Source: Marinactinospora thermotolerans DSM 45154 (GTDB lineage: Bacteria > Actinomycetota > Actinomycetes > Streptosporangiales > Streptosporangiaceae). From it: 64,000 nt of DNA. Numbering within the stretch: position 1 is the stretch's first letter; the number at the start of each line of letters is the position of its first letter. The stretch covers positions 539,313 to 603,312 of the forward strand of contig NZ_FUWS01000001.1 in NCBI RefSeq assembly GCF_900167435.1. The letters are read 5' to 3'. Both the position numbers and the translations under genes were made by a program. Below are positions 1 through 7,954 of this stretch, one piece after another. The notes under the pieces are model-generated. The model was not told the DNA's origin, searched no databases, and was given only the letters and a program-made list of their open reading frames with translations.

Positions 1-201
1 ACCACGACGATCATCACGGTCCCGGAAGGAACCACGCTCATCGCGATCCCGGCCATAAGAACCACGACGGTCGCCGTCGCGGCGGCGGGCGTCGAAACTG
101 GAGTCGCCGCGCTCACCGCGCGGGGTGGAACGGTCGCGCTCACCGCGCGGACCTCGGGCGTCCCGCGCGTCGCGGGACCTGTCATTACGTGGTGTATTCA
201 C
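1..201 (-). CDS. Probable RluB-type 23S rRNA pseudouridine synthase, N-terminal fragment
   Basis: Only the first 67 codons are in the window; the gene continues off the left edge. The frame opens with GTG inside the end of scpB (17-base overlap) and reads MNTPRNDRSRDARDARG, then a long arginine/aspartate/glycine-rich tail. Low-complexity basic tails of this kind commonly precede the S4 and catalytic domains of RluB in actinomycetes, and scpA-scpB-rluB is a widespread gene order. No catalytic domain is visible here, so the function rests on position and tail composition. A competing frame from the ATG at 185 gives no recognisable protein. Translation is probably coupled to scpB. Confidence 0.6.
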   Translation of the reverse strand, partial: MNTPRNDRSRDARDARGPRGERDRSTPRGERGDSSFDARRRDGDRRGSYGRDRDERGSFRDRDDRRG

Positions 202-787
202 CGGTGTCGTCGAGACCTTCGATGTCGTCGGGCAGGAATGGGGCGAGATCGGGGAGTTCGTCAAGGCCGCGTAGGCCCAGGCGCTCCAGGAAGTAGGTCG
301 TGGTGCGGTAGAGCAGCGCACCCGATTCCGGGTCGTGTCCGGCTTCTTCGATCAACCCTCTCAGTACGAGGGTACGCATAACACCGTCACAGTTCACACC
401 GCGCACGGCCGAAACACGGCCACGCGACACCGGTTGCCGGTAGGCGACCACGGCCAGCGTCTCGAGCGCCGCCTGGGTGAGCCGGACCTCGTGGCCGTCC
501 CTCAGGAAGTGCTCGACCACGTCGGCGCACTCGGGCCGGGTGTAGAAGCGCCATCCCTCCGCGACCTGCCTCAGGTCGAAACCACGCCCCTGCGCGGTGT
601 ATTCCCTCGACAACTCCTCCAACGTCGCCTCGACCTCCTCGACCGGAAGGTCGAAGGCGCGGGCCAGGTCATAGACGGCGACCGGCTGGTCCACCACCAT
701 CAAGACCGCCTCCAGGTCGCGCCGTAGGCGCGCCCGGCCCTCCTCACCTGCCGGTGGGACCGTGGCCGTGGCCTCCCCCACGTTCAC
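185..787 (-). CDS. scpB: Segregation and condensation protein ScpB
   Basis: 200 residues, normal for ScpB, the winged-helix subunit that joins ScpA (kleisin) and the SMC ATPase in the bacterial condensin that compacts and separates chromosomes. Paired winged-helix features are visible: an N-terminal part with LEAVLMVVDQPV and the family segment around residues 105-150 with LAVVAYRQPVSRGRV and RGLIEEAGHD. The GTG start overlaps the scpA stop by four bases (GTGA), so the two subunits are translationally coupled. The downstream rluB frame starts inside its 3' end. The reading is unambiguous. Confidence 0.95.
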   Translation of the reverse strand: MNVGEATATVPPAGEEGRARLRRDLEAVLMVVDQPVAVYDLARAFDLPVEEVEATLEELSREYTAQGRGFDLRQVAEGWRFYTRPECADVVEHFLRDGHEVRLTQAALETLAVVAYRQPVSRGRVSAVRGVNCDGVMRTLVLRGLIEEAGHDPESGALLYRTTTYFLERLGLRGLDELPDLAPFLPDDIEGLDDTGEYTT

Positions 788-1614
788 TCCTCCTTCTCGT
801 CTCGCTCCGACGGGGCGGTGCGCCCGTATTCGTCGGCGACCGTCACGTCGCCTTCGGCGTCACCGGTCCAGGTGACCCGCAACTCCCCGAGCGGTTCGGG
901 CTGGTCGAAACCGACGTTGGCGGCCCGGTACAGCTCCAGCAGGGCCAGGAAGCGCGCGACGACCTCGAAGGTCCCGACGCAGTCCGCCGTGAGCTCGGCG
1001 AAGGTCAGCGTGCCGGCCGCGCGCAGCGCCTCGACCACCAGCACACCCTGCTCACGGACCGACGTCTTGGTCTGGTGGATGTGGGTGACGGGAACGCTCG
1101 GCGGTTCCTTCGGGGTGAGGGCGCGCGCGGCCAGCGCGGCGAACTCCTGTGGCCCCAGCTTGATGAACACGTCGGGACGCGATTGCGCGAAGCGCGGCTC
1201 CAGGGGGACCGCGCGGGGGAAACGGCGTCCCTGGGTGGTGAGACGGCCGGCGAAGATCGCCGCCACCTCCTTGTAGGCGCGGTACTGGAGCAACCGCGCG
1301 AAGAGCAGGTCACGGGCCTCCAGCAGCGCGAGGTCGCCCTCGTCCTCGATCTCCCCACGGGGCAGCAGCCGCGCCGCCTTGAGGTCCAGCAGCGTGGCCG
1401 CGACCAGCAGGAAGTGGCTCGCCTGGTCGAGGTCCCAGCTGTCCCCGTGGGCCTTGATGTAGGCGATGAACTCGTCGGTGACCTTCGACAACGAGACTTC
1501 GGTGATGTCCAGCTTGTGTTTGGAGATCAACCCCAGGAGCAGGTCGAAGGGGCCTTCGAAGTTGTCGAGGTGGACCTGGAAGCCACCGCCGTTGCTCGCC
1601 TCCTCCGCGGTCAT
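784..1614 (-). CDS. scpA: Segregation and condensation protein ScpA (kleisin)
   Basis: 276 residues. The N-terminal kleisin signature FQVHLDNFEGPFDLLLGLI is at residues 12-30, followed by the helical segment LDITEVSLSKVTDEFIAYI and a C-terminal winged-helix region (LTFAELTADCVGTFEVVARFLALLEL) that contacts SMC heads. ScpA bridges the two SMC ATPase heads. The ATG start follows a hairpin at 1652-1677, so scpA-scpB(-rluB) probably has its own promoter, separate from the parA unit upstream. The acidic C-terminal tail (SERDEKEE) is unremarkable. Confidence 0.96.
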   Translation of the reverse strand: MTAEEASNGGGFQVHLDNFEGPFDLLLGLISKHKLDITEVSLSKVTDEFIAYIKAHGDSWDLDQASHFLLVAATLLDLKAARLLPRGEIEDEGDLALLEARDLLFARLLQYRAYKEVAAIFAGRLTTQGRRFPRAVPLEPRFAQSRPDVFIKLGPQEFAALAARALTPKEPPSVPVTHIHQTKTSVREQGVLVVEALRAAGTLTFAELTADCVGTFEVVARFLALLELYRAANVGFDQPEPLGELRVTWTGDAEGDVTVADEYGRTAPSERDEKEE

Positions 1615-1651
1615 GCGGTACGGGGCGGTCGAGATGCGGTCATGTCTCTAG

Positions 1652-1677
1652 GGTGGCACCGGTGAACCGGTGCCACC
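1652..1677 (-). terminator. Hairpin ending the parA unit, upstream of scpA
   Basis: Perfect inverted repeat with 11-base arms (GGTGGCACCGG / CCGGTGCCACC) around a TGAA loop, just past the stop of the small gene at 1694-2119 and 38 bases before the scpA start. No U-tract follows, as is usual in high-GC actinobacteria. Confidence 0.6.
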
Positions 1678-1693
1678 GCCGTTCCGTCCTCGC

Positions 1694-2119
1694 TCAGTCG
1701 TCGGTCAGTCGCTGGACCAGCCGGCTGGTCTCGCCGTGTTCCTCGAAGTCGGCGAGGAGCACGGCCACCGCCTCGCGGACGATGCGGCCCCGGTCGGCCG
1801 TGATCCCGTAGTTGGCGCGCAGCGTCAGTCTGGTCTGCTCAAGGGCGAGCAGCTCGGGACGGGAGATGTAGACCGTGATCTTCTCGTCGTGGCGCTGACG
1901 TCCGCTGGGCTGTGGAGCGCGGGCCCGTTGGGCCCGGGGCTTGCGGGACCGTTTGGCCGGTGTCTCGGCGCGCGCGTCACCGGCCGGAGCCGGCTCGGGC
2001 ACGGCCGGCGGCGCCTCGGCCGGAGGCTGGGTCCCCGGCCCGGGCTCCACGCTGGTGGGCCGGAAGAACAGTTCGGCCGCACCCGGGAGGTTTACCCTCC
2101 GTGACCGTTGAGAGGCCAT
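1694..2119 (-). CDS. Small DNA-binding-like partner protein of ParA
   Basis: 141 residues, not a named family that I can assign with certainty. The N-terminus (MASQRSRRVNLPGAAELF) is basic, the middle (about residues 20-75) is proline/alanine-rich and disordered, and the last 65 residues (from HDEKITVYISRPELLALEQ onward) look like a ribbon-helix-helix-type or related dimeric DNA-binding fold: a short beta strand KITVYIS, then two helices. The ATG start at 2119 gives a 28-base overlap with the end of parA, typical of a co-translated ParA partner; the open frame extends further upstream but lies inside parA. It probably binds DNA and modulates the ParA ATPase in place of a classical ParB. That role is inference. 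Confidence 0.8.
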   Translation of the reverse strand: MASQRSRRVNLPGAAELFFRPTSVEPGPGTQPPAEAPPAVPEPAPAGDARAETPAKRSRKPRAQRARAPQPSGRQRHDEKITVYISRPELLALEQTRLTLRANYGITADRGRIVREAVAVLLADFEEHGETSRLVQRLTDD

Positions 2120-3135
2120 CTGGCCAGCACCTCCTTGGCCAGTTCCCGATAGGCGTTGGCGCCCGCGGACGAGGAGTCGAAGCGGGTGATCGGCTCGCCC
2201 GCGACACTGGCGTCGGGAAAGCGGATGGTCCGGTTGATGACGGTGCTGTAGACCTTGTCGCCGAATCCGTCGACGATCGTGGACAACACCTCGCGCGCGT
2301 GCAACGTGCGCGGGTCGTACATGGTGCCGAGGAAGCCGTCGATGACCAGCCGGTCGTTGAGCCGTTCCTGGACCTTTTGGATGGTGTCCATGAGCAACGC
2401 CACCCCGCGCAGCGCGAAGAACTCGCACTCCAACGGCACGATGACACCGTGCGCGGCGGTGAGGGCGTTGACCGTGAGCAGGCCGAGCGACGGCTGGCAG
2501 TCGATGAGCACGACGTCGTAGTCGTCCATGACCGGCGCCAGGGCGCGGGCCAGCATCTGTTCGCGGGCCACCTCGCCGACGAGCTGGACCTCGGCCGCCG
2601 ACAGGTCGATGTTGCTCGGGATCAGGTCGAGACCGTCGACGTTGGTCTTCAGCAGCACCTCCTCGACCGTGACGTCACGCTGCATGAGCAGGTTGTAGAC
2701 GGTCAGGTCGAGTTCACGCGGATCGAGTCTGCCAAGGCCGACCGACAGCGCGCCCTGGGGATCGAAGTCGACGAGGAGCACCCGGCGGCCGAACTCCGCC
2801 AGCGCCGCGCCGAGATTGATGGTCGTGGTGGTCTTTCCGACCCCGCCTTTCTGGTTACAGAGTGCGACGACCCTGGCCGGGCCGTGGTCGTCCAACGGTG
2901 CCGGCTCCGGGAACTCCGGTTTCGGTCTGTTGATGGTCAGTGCCGCCCCCGTGGTGCGTGTTTCCCCCCGTGGGTTGCCCACCGGTCCGGCCGTCACGCC
3001 TTCTGCGCCGGAGGCGGTCGCAACCGCTCCCGCGCCGTCGTTTCCTGACCAGCTCACAACCCTTGACCTCCCTACGGACCGACCATGACCGGCCGATTCA
3101 CCCGAACCGGTTGACCGTCCGCCGGAAAAACTCAA
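2092..3135 (-). CDS. ParA/Soj-family ATPase (chromosome partitioning type)
   Basis: 347 residues. A deviant Walker A motif KGGVGKTTTT starts at residue 96, with the A' aspartates VLLVDFDPQGALSVGLG and Walker B VVLIDCQPSLGLLTVNAL. These are hallmarks of dimerising ParA/MinD ATPases that bind DNA non-specifically. The first ~85 residues are a poorly ordered Ser/Gly-rich tail, so the true start may be downstream of 3135. It lies between xerD and scpAB and is followed by an overlapping small partner gene rather than parB, so it is the extra, non-oriC ParA paralogue found in this position in many actinobacteria. Confidence 0.9.
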   Translation of the reverse strand: MSFSGGRSTGSGESAGHGRSVGRSRVVSWSGNDGAGAVATASGAEGVTAGPVGNPRGETRTTGAALTINRPKPEFPEPAPLDDHGPARVVALCNQKGGVGKTTTTINLGAALAEFGRRVLLVDFDPQGALSVGLGRLDPRELDLTVYNLLMQRDVTVEEVLLKTNVDGLDLIPSNIDLSAAEVQLVGEVAREQMLARALAPVMDDYDVVLIDCQPSLGLLTVNALTAAHGVIVPLECEFFALRGVALLMDTIQKVQERLNDRLVIDGFLGTMYDPRTLHAREVLSTIVDGFGDKVYSTVINRTIRFPDASVAGEPITRFDSSSAGANAYRELAKEVLARWPLNGHGG

Positions 3136-3261
3136 TATGTCGACAGCTTCGAACCGTCGTGCGGCGACTCTAGAACGTCGTCATGGCCGAATCAACGTGA
3201 CACTCTCTGTGGTGCCGGACGCCCCGAGCCGACCGTTTCATGCCGTCACGTCCGGATTCGC

Positions 3262-4245
3262 CTATGCCCTGGCGCCGGATCGAGGATGGCTGGACGCATA
3301 GACCTCGCGCAACCGGTCGACGGTGACCAGGGTGTAGACCTGGGTCGTGGTGACCGAAGCGTGGCCGAGGAGCTCCTGGACGACACGGACGTCGGCTCCG
3401 CCGTCGAGCAGATGGGTGGCGAAGGAGTGGCGGAGCGTGTGGGGCGAGACCGCGCCGATCCCCGCGCGTTCCGCGGCGGCCCGCAGCACCGACCACGCCC
3501 CCTGCCGGGTGAGCCGCCCGCCGCGCGCGTTGAGGAACAGGGCGGGCGTGCCGCGGCCCGAGGCGGCCAGTACCGGCCGGGCCCGGACCAGGTAGGTGTC
3601 GATGGCGTGGCGGGCGAACCGGCCGATCGGGACCAGGCGTTCCCTTCCCCCCTTGCCGCGGAAGCGCACCACGTCGACCTCGCCGCCCCCCTCCGCGGGA
3701 TCGCCGGCGGGGACCCGGTCGATGTCGTCGACGTCGAGCCCCACCGCCTCGGAGATGCGCGCCCCGGTGCCGTAGAGCAGCTCCAGCAGGGCGTGATCAC
3801 GCATTCCCCGCGGGTCCTCGGCGGAGTCCACGGCGGCCAGCAGCGTCTCGACCTGGTCCAGCGAGATCGCCTTGGGCAGCCGCCGGGCCGGGGCGGGCGG
3901 CCGTACGGCGCTCGCCGGATCGTCGGGGGTGAGCCCCTCGCGCATCGCGAAACGGTGCAGGCCGCGCACGGCGACCACGGCCCGTCCCGCCGAGGCGACC
4001 CCCAGCGGGGGGCGGGTCCCGTCCCCCTCGCGGAGTTCCCGTAGGAAGGCCGTGACGTCCCCCTCGGTGACCTCGGCGAGGTCGGTGAGACCGCGAGCGT
4101 CCAAGAACGCCAGGTAGCGCCGTAGGTCGCGCCGGTAGGAGGTGAGCGTGTTGGAGGCCAGACCCCGCTCGACCGTGAGGTGGTCGAGGTAACCGCGCAC
4201 GGCCGAGGTCAGCGCGGGCGCCGGCTCCGCACCGTCCTCTTCCAC
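3262..4245 (-). CDS. xerD: Tyrosine recombinase XerD
   Basis: 327 residues from the chosen GTG. It has an N-terminal SAM-like core-binding domain ([19 protein letters not shown]) and a C-terminal catalytic domain with all active residues: Arg in [12 protein letters not shown], Lys in [29 protein letters not shown] in [11 protein letters not shown], and the nucleophilic Tyr in QVYTLV. It acts with XerC at dif to resolve chromosome dimers. The frame stays open far upstream through the NUDIX gene, but similarity to XerD begins at about residue 12 here. No good Shine-Dalgarno precedes the GTG at 4245, so the exact start is uncertain by some codons. The next gene downstream is parA. Confidence 0.92.
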   Translation of the reverse strand: MEEDGAEPAPALTSAVRGYLDHLTVERGLASNTLTSYRRDLRRYLAFLDARGLTDLAEVTEGDVTAFLRELREGDGTRPPLGVASAGRAVVAVRGLHRFAMREGLTPDDPASAVRPPAPARRLPKAISLDQVETLLAAVDSAEDPRGMRDHALLELLYGTGARISEAVGLDVDDIDRVPAGDPAEGGGEVDVVRFRGKGGRERLVPIGRFARHAIDTYLVRARPVLAASGRGTPALFLNARGGRLTRQGAWSVLRAAAERAGIGAVSPHTLRHSFATHLLDGGADVRVVQELLGHASVTTTQVYTLVTVDRLREVYASSHPRSGARA

Positions 4246-4360
4246 ACGCGTGACCGTCGTGGCTGCCCCCTCACCTGGTTTCGGGGAGATGATGCCACAT
4301 AACAGGAAGATCCAACCGCGAACACGGCGATCCAGCCCCGAATCACCGCATTCGACGCCG

Positions 4361-4402
4361 AAGGGGCCGGTGGGGACGGGACCCCGTCCCCACCGGCCCC
4401 TT
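4361..4402 (-). terminator. Terminator after pyrG-NUDIX operon
   Basis: Perfect 20-base inverted repeat (arms 4361-4380 and 4383-4402, two-base spacer; arm core GGGGCCGGTGGGGACGG) starting 9 bases past the NUDIX stop and before xerD on the same strand. It is one of the longest perfect stems in the window. Confidence 0.8.
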
Positions 4403-4411
4403 TCGTCGCTC

Positions 4412-5056
4412 CTAGTCGCGAGCGGGACGCAGTGCCGCGAACCCCTCGCGCGCGGCGGCGTGCGCGGCGAGGATGCCCACCACCGTGGCGGCGTTGTGCA
4501 ACCGGCCCTCCAGCACGGCCCGCACCGCCTCCTCCAGCGGCACCCAGGCCAGCGGCATGTCCGCCTCTTCGTGCACCCGCACGAAATCGATCTCGCTCGG
4601 GGGGACCTCGCTGATCTCCCGGGCCAGGTAGACGACGATCTTCTCGTTGGAGAACCCCGTTGAGGGGAACACCTCGGCCAGCTCGTACCACGCCTCGGCC
4701 CGGTGCCCGGTCTCCTCCAGCAGCTCCCGCTGCGCAGTGCGCAGCGGGGACTCGCCGTCCATGTCGCGCAGGCCCGCGGGAAGCTCCCACAGGTAGTGGC
4801 CGACGGGGTGACGGTACTGACGCAGCAGGAGCACCCGCCCCTTGTCGTCCATCGCCAGCACGACGACGGCGCCGGGGTGGTCCAGGTAGTCGCGGGCGAC
4901 CGTCTCGGAACCGTTCTCACCCGGCATCACCACCCAGTCGGTGCGCATCCCCGCCTTGGCGCCGCGGTACCGCTCGACGCTGTCACGGACCTCCCAGGTC
5001 TGCGGCCTGTCGGCGATCTCCTCCGACCATTCGGCCACCTCCCGATCCCCGCTCAC
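4412..5056 (-). CDS. NUDIX hydrolase, ADP-ribose pyrophosphatase type
   Basis: 214 residues. The NUDIX box reads [12 protein letters not shown] then REDUNDANT-free core RELLEETG, with the actinobacterial ADPRase variant in which an extra residue separates the first Gly from the Glu. It is preceded by the ADPRase-type WELPAG and [21 protein letters not shown] segments. The predicted reaction is hydrolysis of ADP-ribose or a related nucleoside diphosphate sugar to AMP and a phosphosugar, Mg2+-dependent. The start overlaps the pyrG stop by four bases. Pairing with pyrG is common in actinobacteria; a link to nucleotide housekeeping is likely, but the exact substrate cannot be read from sequence. 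Confidence 0.88.
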   Translation of the reverse strand: MSGDREVAEWSEEIADRPQTWEVRDSVERYRGAKAGMRTDWVVMPGENGSETVARDYLDHPGAVVVLAMDDKGRVLLLRQYRHPVGHYLWELPAGLRDMDGESPLRTAQRELLEETGHRAEAWYELAEVFPSTGFSNEKIVVYLAREISEVPPSEIDFVRVHEEADMPLAWVPLEEAVRAVLEGRLHNAATVVGILAAHAAAREGFAALRPARD

Positions 5057-6696
5057 CGCTGGCTACCGGACCGCTCCAGCGCGGCCGAGATCAGCCCGGC
5101 GAACAGCGGGTGCGGGCGGGTGGGCCGGGAGCGGAGTTCGGGGTGGGCCTGGGTGGCGACGAAGAAGGGGTGCTCCTCGCGGGGCAGTTCGACGTACTCC
5201 ACCAGGTGGCCGTCGGGCGACAGCCCCGAGAAGACCAGGCCGGCCTCCTCCAGCCGGGACCGGTAGGCGTTGTTGACCTCGTAGCGGTGCCGGTGGCGCT
5301 CCGACACCTCGGCGGCCTCGTAGAGGTCGCGCACCTGGGACCCCTCAAGGAGCCGGGCCGGGTACATGCCCAGTCGCATGGTGCCGCCCATGTCGCGCTC
5401 GCCCGCGACGACGTCGGTCTGGTCGGCCATCGTCGCGATCACCGCGTGCTTGGCCTTGTCGTCGAACTCGGCGCTGTTGGCGCCCTCCAGGCCCACGACG
5501 TTGCGGGCGTACTCGATGACCATGCACTGCAGCCCCAGGCAGATGCCCAGGAGCGGGAGCTTGTGCTCGCGGGCGTAGCGGATCGCGCCGAGCTTGCCCT
5601 CGATGCCGCGCACGCCGAACCCTCCGGGGATCAGCACGCCGTCGACGTCGGCCAACTCGGCCGCCGCCCCCTCGGGGCTGGCGCAGTTGTCGCTGGCCAC
5701 CCAGCGGATGTTGACCCGGGTGTCCTTCGCGAAGCCGCCGGCGCGCAGCGCCTCGGTGACCGACAGGTAGGCGTCGGGAAGGTCGATGTACTTGCCCACC
5801 AGGGCGATGGTGACCTCGTGCTCGGGCTGGTGGACGCGGCGCAGCAGGTCGTCCCACTCGGTCCAGTCGACGTCCCGGAAGGCCAGCCCCAGCCGCCGCA
5901 CGACGTAGGCGTCCAGGCCCTCGCGGTGCAGCACCTTGGGGATGTCGTAGATGGACGGCGCGTCGGGCGTGGAGACCACACCGCCCTGGTCCACGTCGCA
6001 CATCAGGCTGATCTTGTTCTTCAGGCTCTGCGTGATCGGCCGGTCCGAACGGCACACGATCGCGTCGGGCTGGATACCGATGCTGCGCAGCGCCGCGACG
6101 GAGTGCTGGGTCGGCTTGGTCTTGAGCTCGCCGGAGGGGCCGAGGTAGGGCAGCAGCGACACGTGCAGGAAGAAGCAGTTGTCCCGCCCGATCTCGTGGC
6201 GGATCTGGCGCACCGCCTCCAGGAAGGGCTGCGACTCGATGTCGCCGACCGTTCCGCCGATCTCGGTGATGACCAGGTCGACGTCGGCGTCCTCCATCGC
6301 GTAGATGCGCGCCTTGATCTCGTTGGTGATGTGCGGGATCACCTGGACGGTGTCGCCGAGGTAGGCGCCCTGCCGCTCCTTGGCGATCACGCTGGAGTAG
6401 ACCTGGCCGGTGGTGACGTTGGCCGACCCCGAAAGCTCGGTGTCGAGGAAACGCTCGTAGTGACCGATGTCGAGGTCGGTCTCGGCGCCGTCGTCGGTGA
6501 CGAACACCTCTCCGTGCTGGAACGGGTTCATCGTTCCAGGGTCGACATTGAGGTAGGGGTCCAGCTTCTGCATGGTGACCCGCAGGCCGCGGGACTTCAA
6601 CAGCCGCCCGAGGCTGGAGGCGGTGAGGCCCTTACCGAGACTGGAGGCGACGCCGCCGGTGACGAAGAGGTGTTTGGTGCTCGCGGCGGATGCCAA
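5053..6696 (-). CDS. pyrG: CTP synthase
   Basis: 547 residues, full length. It makes CTP from UTP, ATP and glutamine, the last step of pyrimidine nucleotide synthesis. The N-terminal synthase domain has [18 protein letters not shown] and [15 protein letters not shown]. The C-terminal class I glutaminase domain has the Cys in [18 protein letters not shown] and the His/Glu of [11 protein letters not shown]. The start is a TTG at 6696, supported by CGGGAG seven bases upstream; no ATG or GTG fits the family N-terminus ([13 protein letters not shown]). The following NUDIX gene overlaps its stop. Confidence 0.96.
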   Translation of the reverse strand: MASAASTKHLFVTGGVASSLGKGLTASSLGRLLKSRGLRVTMQKLDPYLNVDPGTMNPFQHGEVFVTDDGAETDLDIGHYERFLDTELSGSANVTTGQVYSSVIAKERQGAYLGDTVQVIPHITNEIKARIYAMEDADVDLVITEIGGTVGDIESQPFLEAVRQIRHEIGRDNCFFLHVSLLPYLGPSGELKTKPTQHSVAALRSIGIQPDAIVCRSDRPITQSLKNKISLMCDVDQGGVVSTPDAPSIYDIPKVLHREGLDAYVVRRLGLAFRDVDWTEWDDLLRRVHQPEHEVTIALVGKYIDLPDAYLSVTEALRAGGFAKDTRVNIRWVASDNCASPEGAAAELADVDGVLIPGGFGVRGIEGKLGAIRYAREHKLPLLGICLGLQCMVIEYARNVVGLEGANSAEFDDKAKHAVIATMADQTDVVAGERDMGGTMRLGMYPARLLEGSQVRDLYEAAEVSERHRHRYEVNNAYRSRLEEAGLVFSGLSPDGHLVEYVELPREEHPFFVATQAHPELRSRPTRPHPLFAGLISAALERSGSQR

Positions 6697-6959
6697 AGTG
6701 ATGCTCCCGTGGTCGAATGGCTACGGATCGCCCGAATGCGCCAGGCGACCGTGCGGTGTCCTGCGGCGGCGGAGGCTCGGCCTGTGCGGCCACCGCGGAC
6801 CCACGGGCCACCAGGATAACAGCGCCCCACCTGTGTGAGCGCCGCTCACCCCGGGCACGGTCCGACCGAAGGGGCGCGGCCGAGCGCCCCTACCACACGG
6901 TCTCGCCCCTGCCAACACCATAGCCGCCCCGGGAATTCCGCGCCGGCGCGCCCCCGCGG

Positions 6960-7862
6960 TCAGGAGGCGGGGAACCCGCCCGCCCTGCCCAGCAGCGCCG
7001 GGGGCTCCTTGCCCAGCAGCGTCCCCAGCCAGGTCCCGGTCGCGGCGATCTCGCGCTCGTCCACCCCGCTCCGCACTCCGCTGCGGTGCAGCAGGTAGAG
7101 CAGGTCCTCGGTCGCGATGTTGCCGGTCGCGGCCGGAGCGAACGGGCAACCGCCGAACCCCCCGACGCTGGAGTCCAAAACGCTCACCCCCTGCTCGTAG
7201 GCTGCCAGCGCGTTGGCGTAACCGGTGTTGCGGGTGTTGTGGAAGTGGCAGCGCAACCGGGCCCCCTCCGCCACGTCGCGCACCCTGGCGACCAGGTCGG
7301 CGACCTGACGGGGAACGCCCACGCCGATCGTGTCGGCGATGGCGATCTCCACCGCGCCGGCCCGCGCGGCCCGCCGCGCGATCTCGGCCACCCGCTCCGG
7401 CGGGGTCTCGCCGTCGAAGGGACAGCCGAAGGCCGTGGAGATCGTCACGCTGAGCGGCAGGCCGGCCGTTTCCGCGGCCGCGGCGATGTCGTCGCAGACG
7501 GCGAGCATCTCCTCGACCGTGCAGCCCTGGTTGCGCAGGCAGAATCCGTCGGTGGCCGGGACCGCGACGTTGATCTCGTCCACCCCCGACGTCAGGGCGC
7601 GGTCCAGCCCCTTGCGGTTGAGGACCAGGCCGATGTAGGAGACGCCGTTCTCGCGGGGGACCGAGGCCATGACCTCCTCGGCTCCCGCCATCTGCGGAAC
7701 CCTACGGGGGTTGACGAAGCTCACCGCCTCGATGCGGCGGATCCCCGCGGCGACGGCCCGGCCGATCAACTCGACCTTGTCGGCCACCGACAGGACCGCC
7801 TCCTCGTTTTGGAGGCCGTCTCGCGGCCCGACCTCGACGATCTCCACCCGTGCGGTCTCCAT
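6960..7862 (-). CDS. Hydroxymethylglutaryl-CoA lyase family protein
   Basis: 300 residues, DRE-TIM metallolyase fold. The motif VEVGPRDGLQNE at the N-terminus binds the divalent metal and substrate, HFHNTRNTGYAN supplies the metal histidines, and GGFGGCPFAPAATGNIATEDLLYLL is the HMG-CoA lyase signature with its catalytic Cys. The family splits HMG-CoA into acetyl-CoA and acetoacetate in leucine breakdown. No leucine/isovalerate genes adjoin it, so the physiological substrate is less sure than the family. The ATG has a GGAGGG Shine-Dalgarno. It stands alone between pyrG and ggt; the 263 bases before pyrG (6697-6959) hold no gene I can see. Confidence 0.88.
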   Translation of the reverse strand: METARVEIVEVGPRDGLQNEEAVLSVADKVELIGRAVAAGIRRIEAVSFVNPRRVPQMAGAEEVMASVPRENGVSYIGLVLNRKGLDRALTSGVDEINVAVPATDGFCLRNQGCTVEEMLAVCDDIAAAAETAGLPLSVTISTAFGCPFDGETPPERVAEIARRAARAGAVEIAIADTIGVGVPRQVADLVARVRDVAEGARLRCHFHNTRNTGYANALAAYEQGVSVLDSSVGGFGGCPFAPAATGNIATEDLLYLLHRSGVRSGVDEREIAATGTWLGTLLGKEPPALLGRAGGFPAS

Positions 7863-7912
7863 GGCGCCCTCCGTTCGTCTCTACCAGGTCCCATCATCCC
7901 CGGCGCGCCCTC

Positions 7913-7950
7913 GGCCGCGGCCCCCTCCCCTACCGGAGGGGGCCGCGGCC
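7913..7950 (-). terminator. Terminator after gamma-glutamyltransferase
   Basis: Perfect 16-base arms (core GGCCGCGGCCCCCTCC) with a six-base CCTACC loop, four bases beyond the ggt stop and 50 bases ahead of the next gene on the same strand. Confidence 0.8.
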
Positions 7951-7954
7951 CTGG

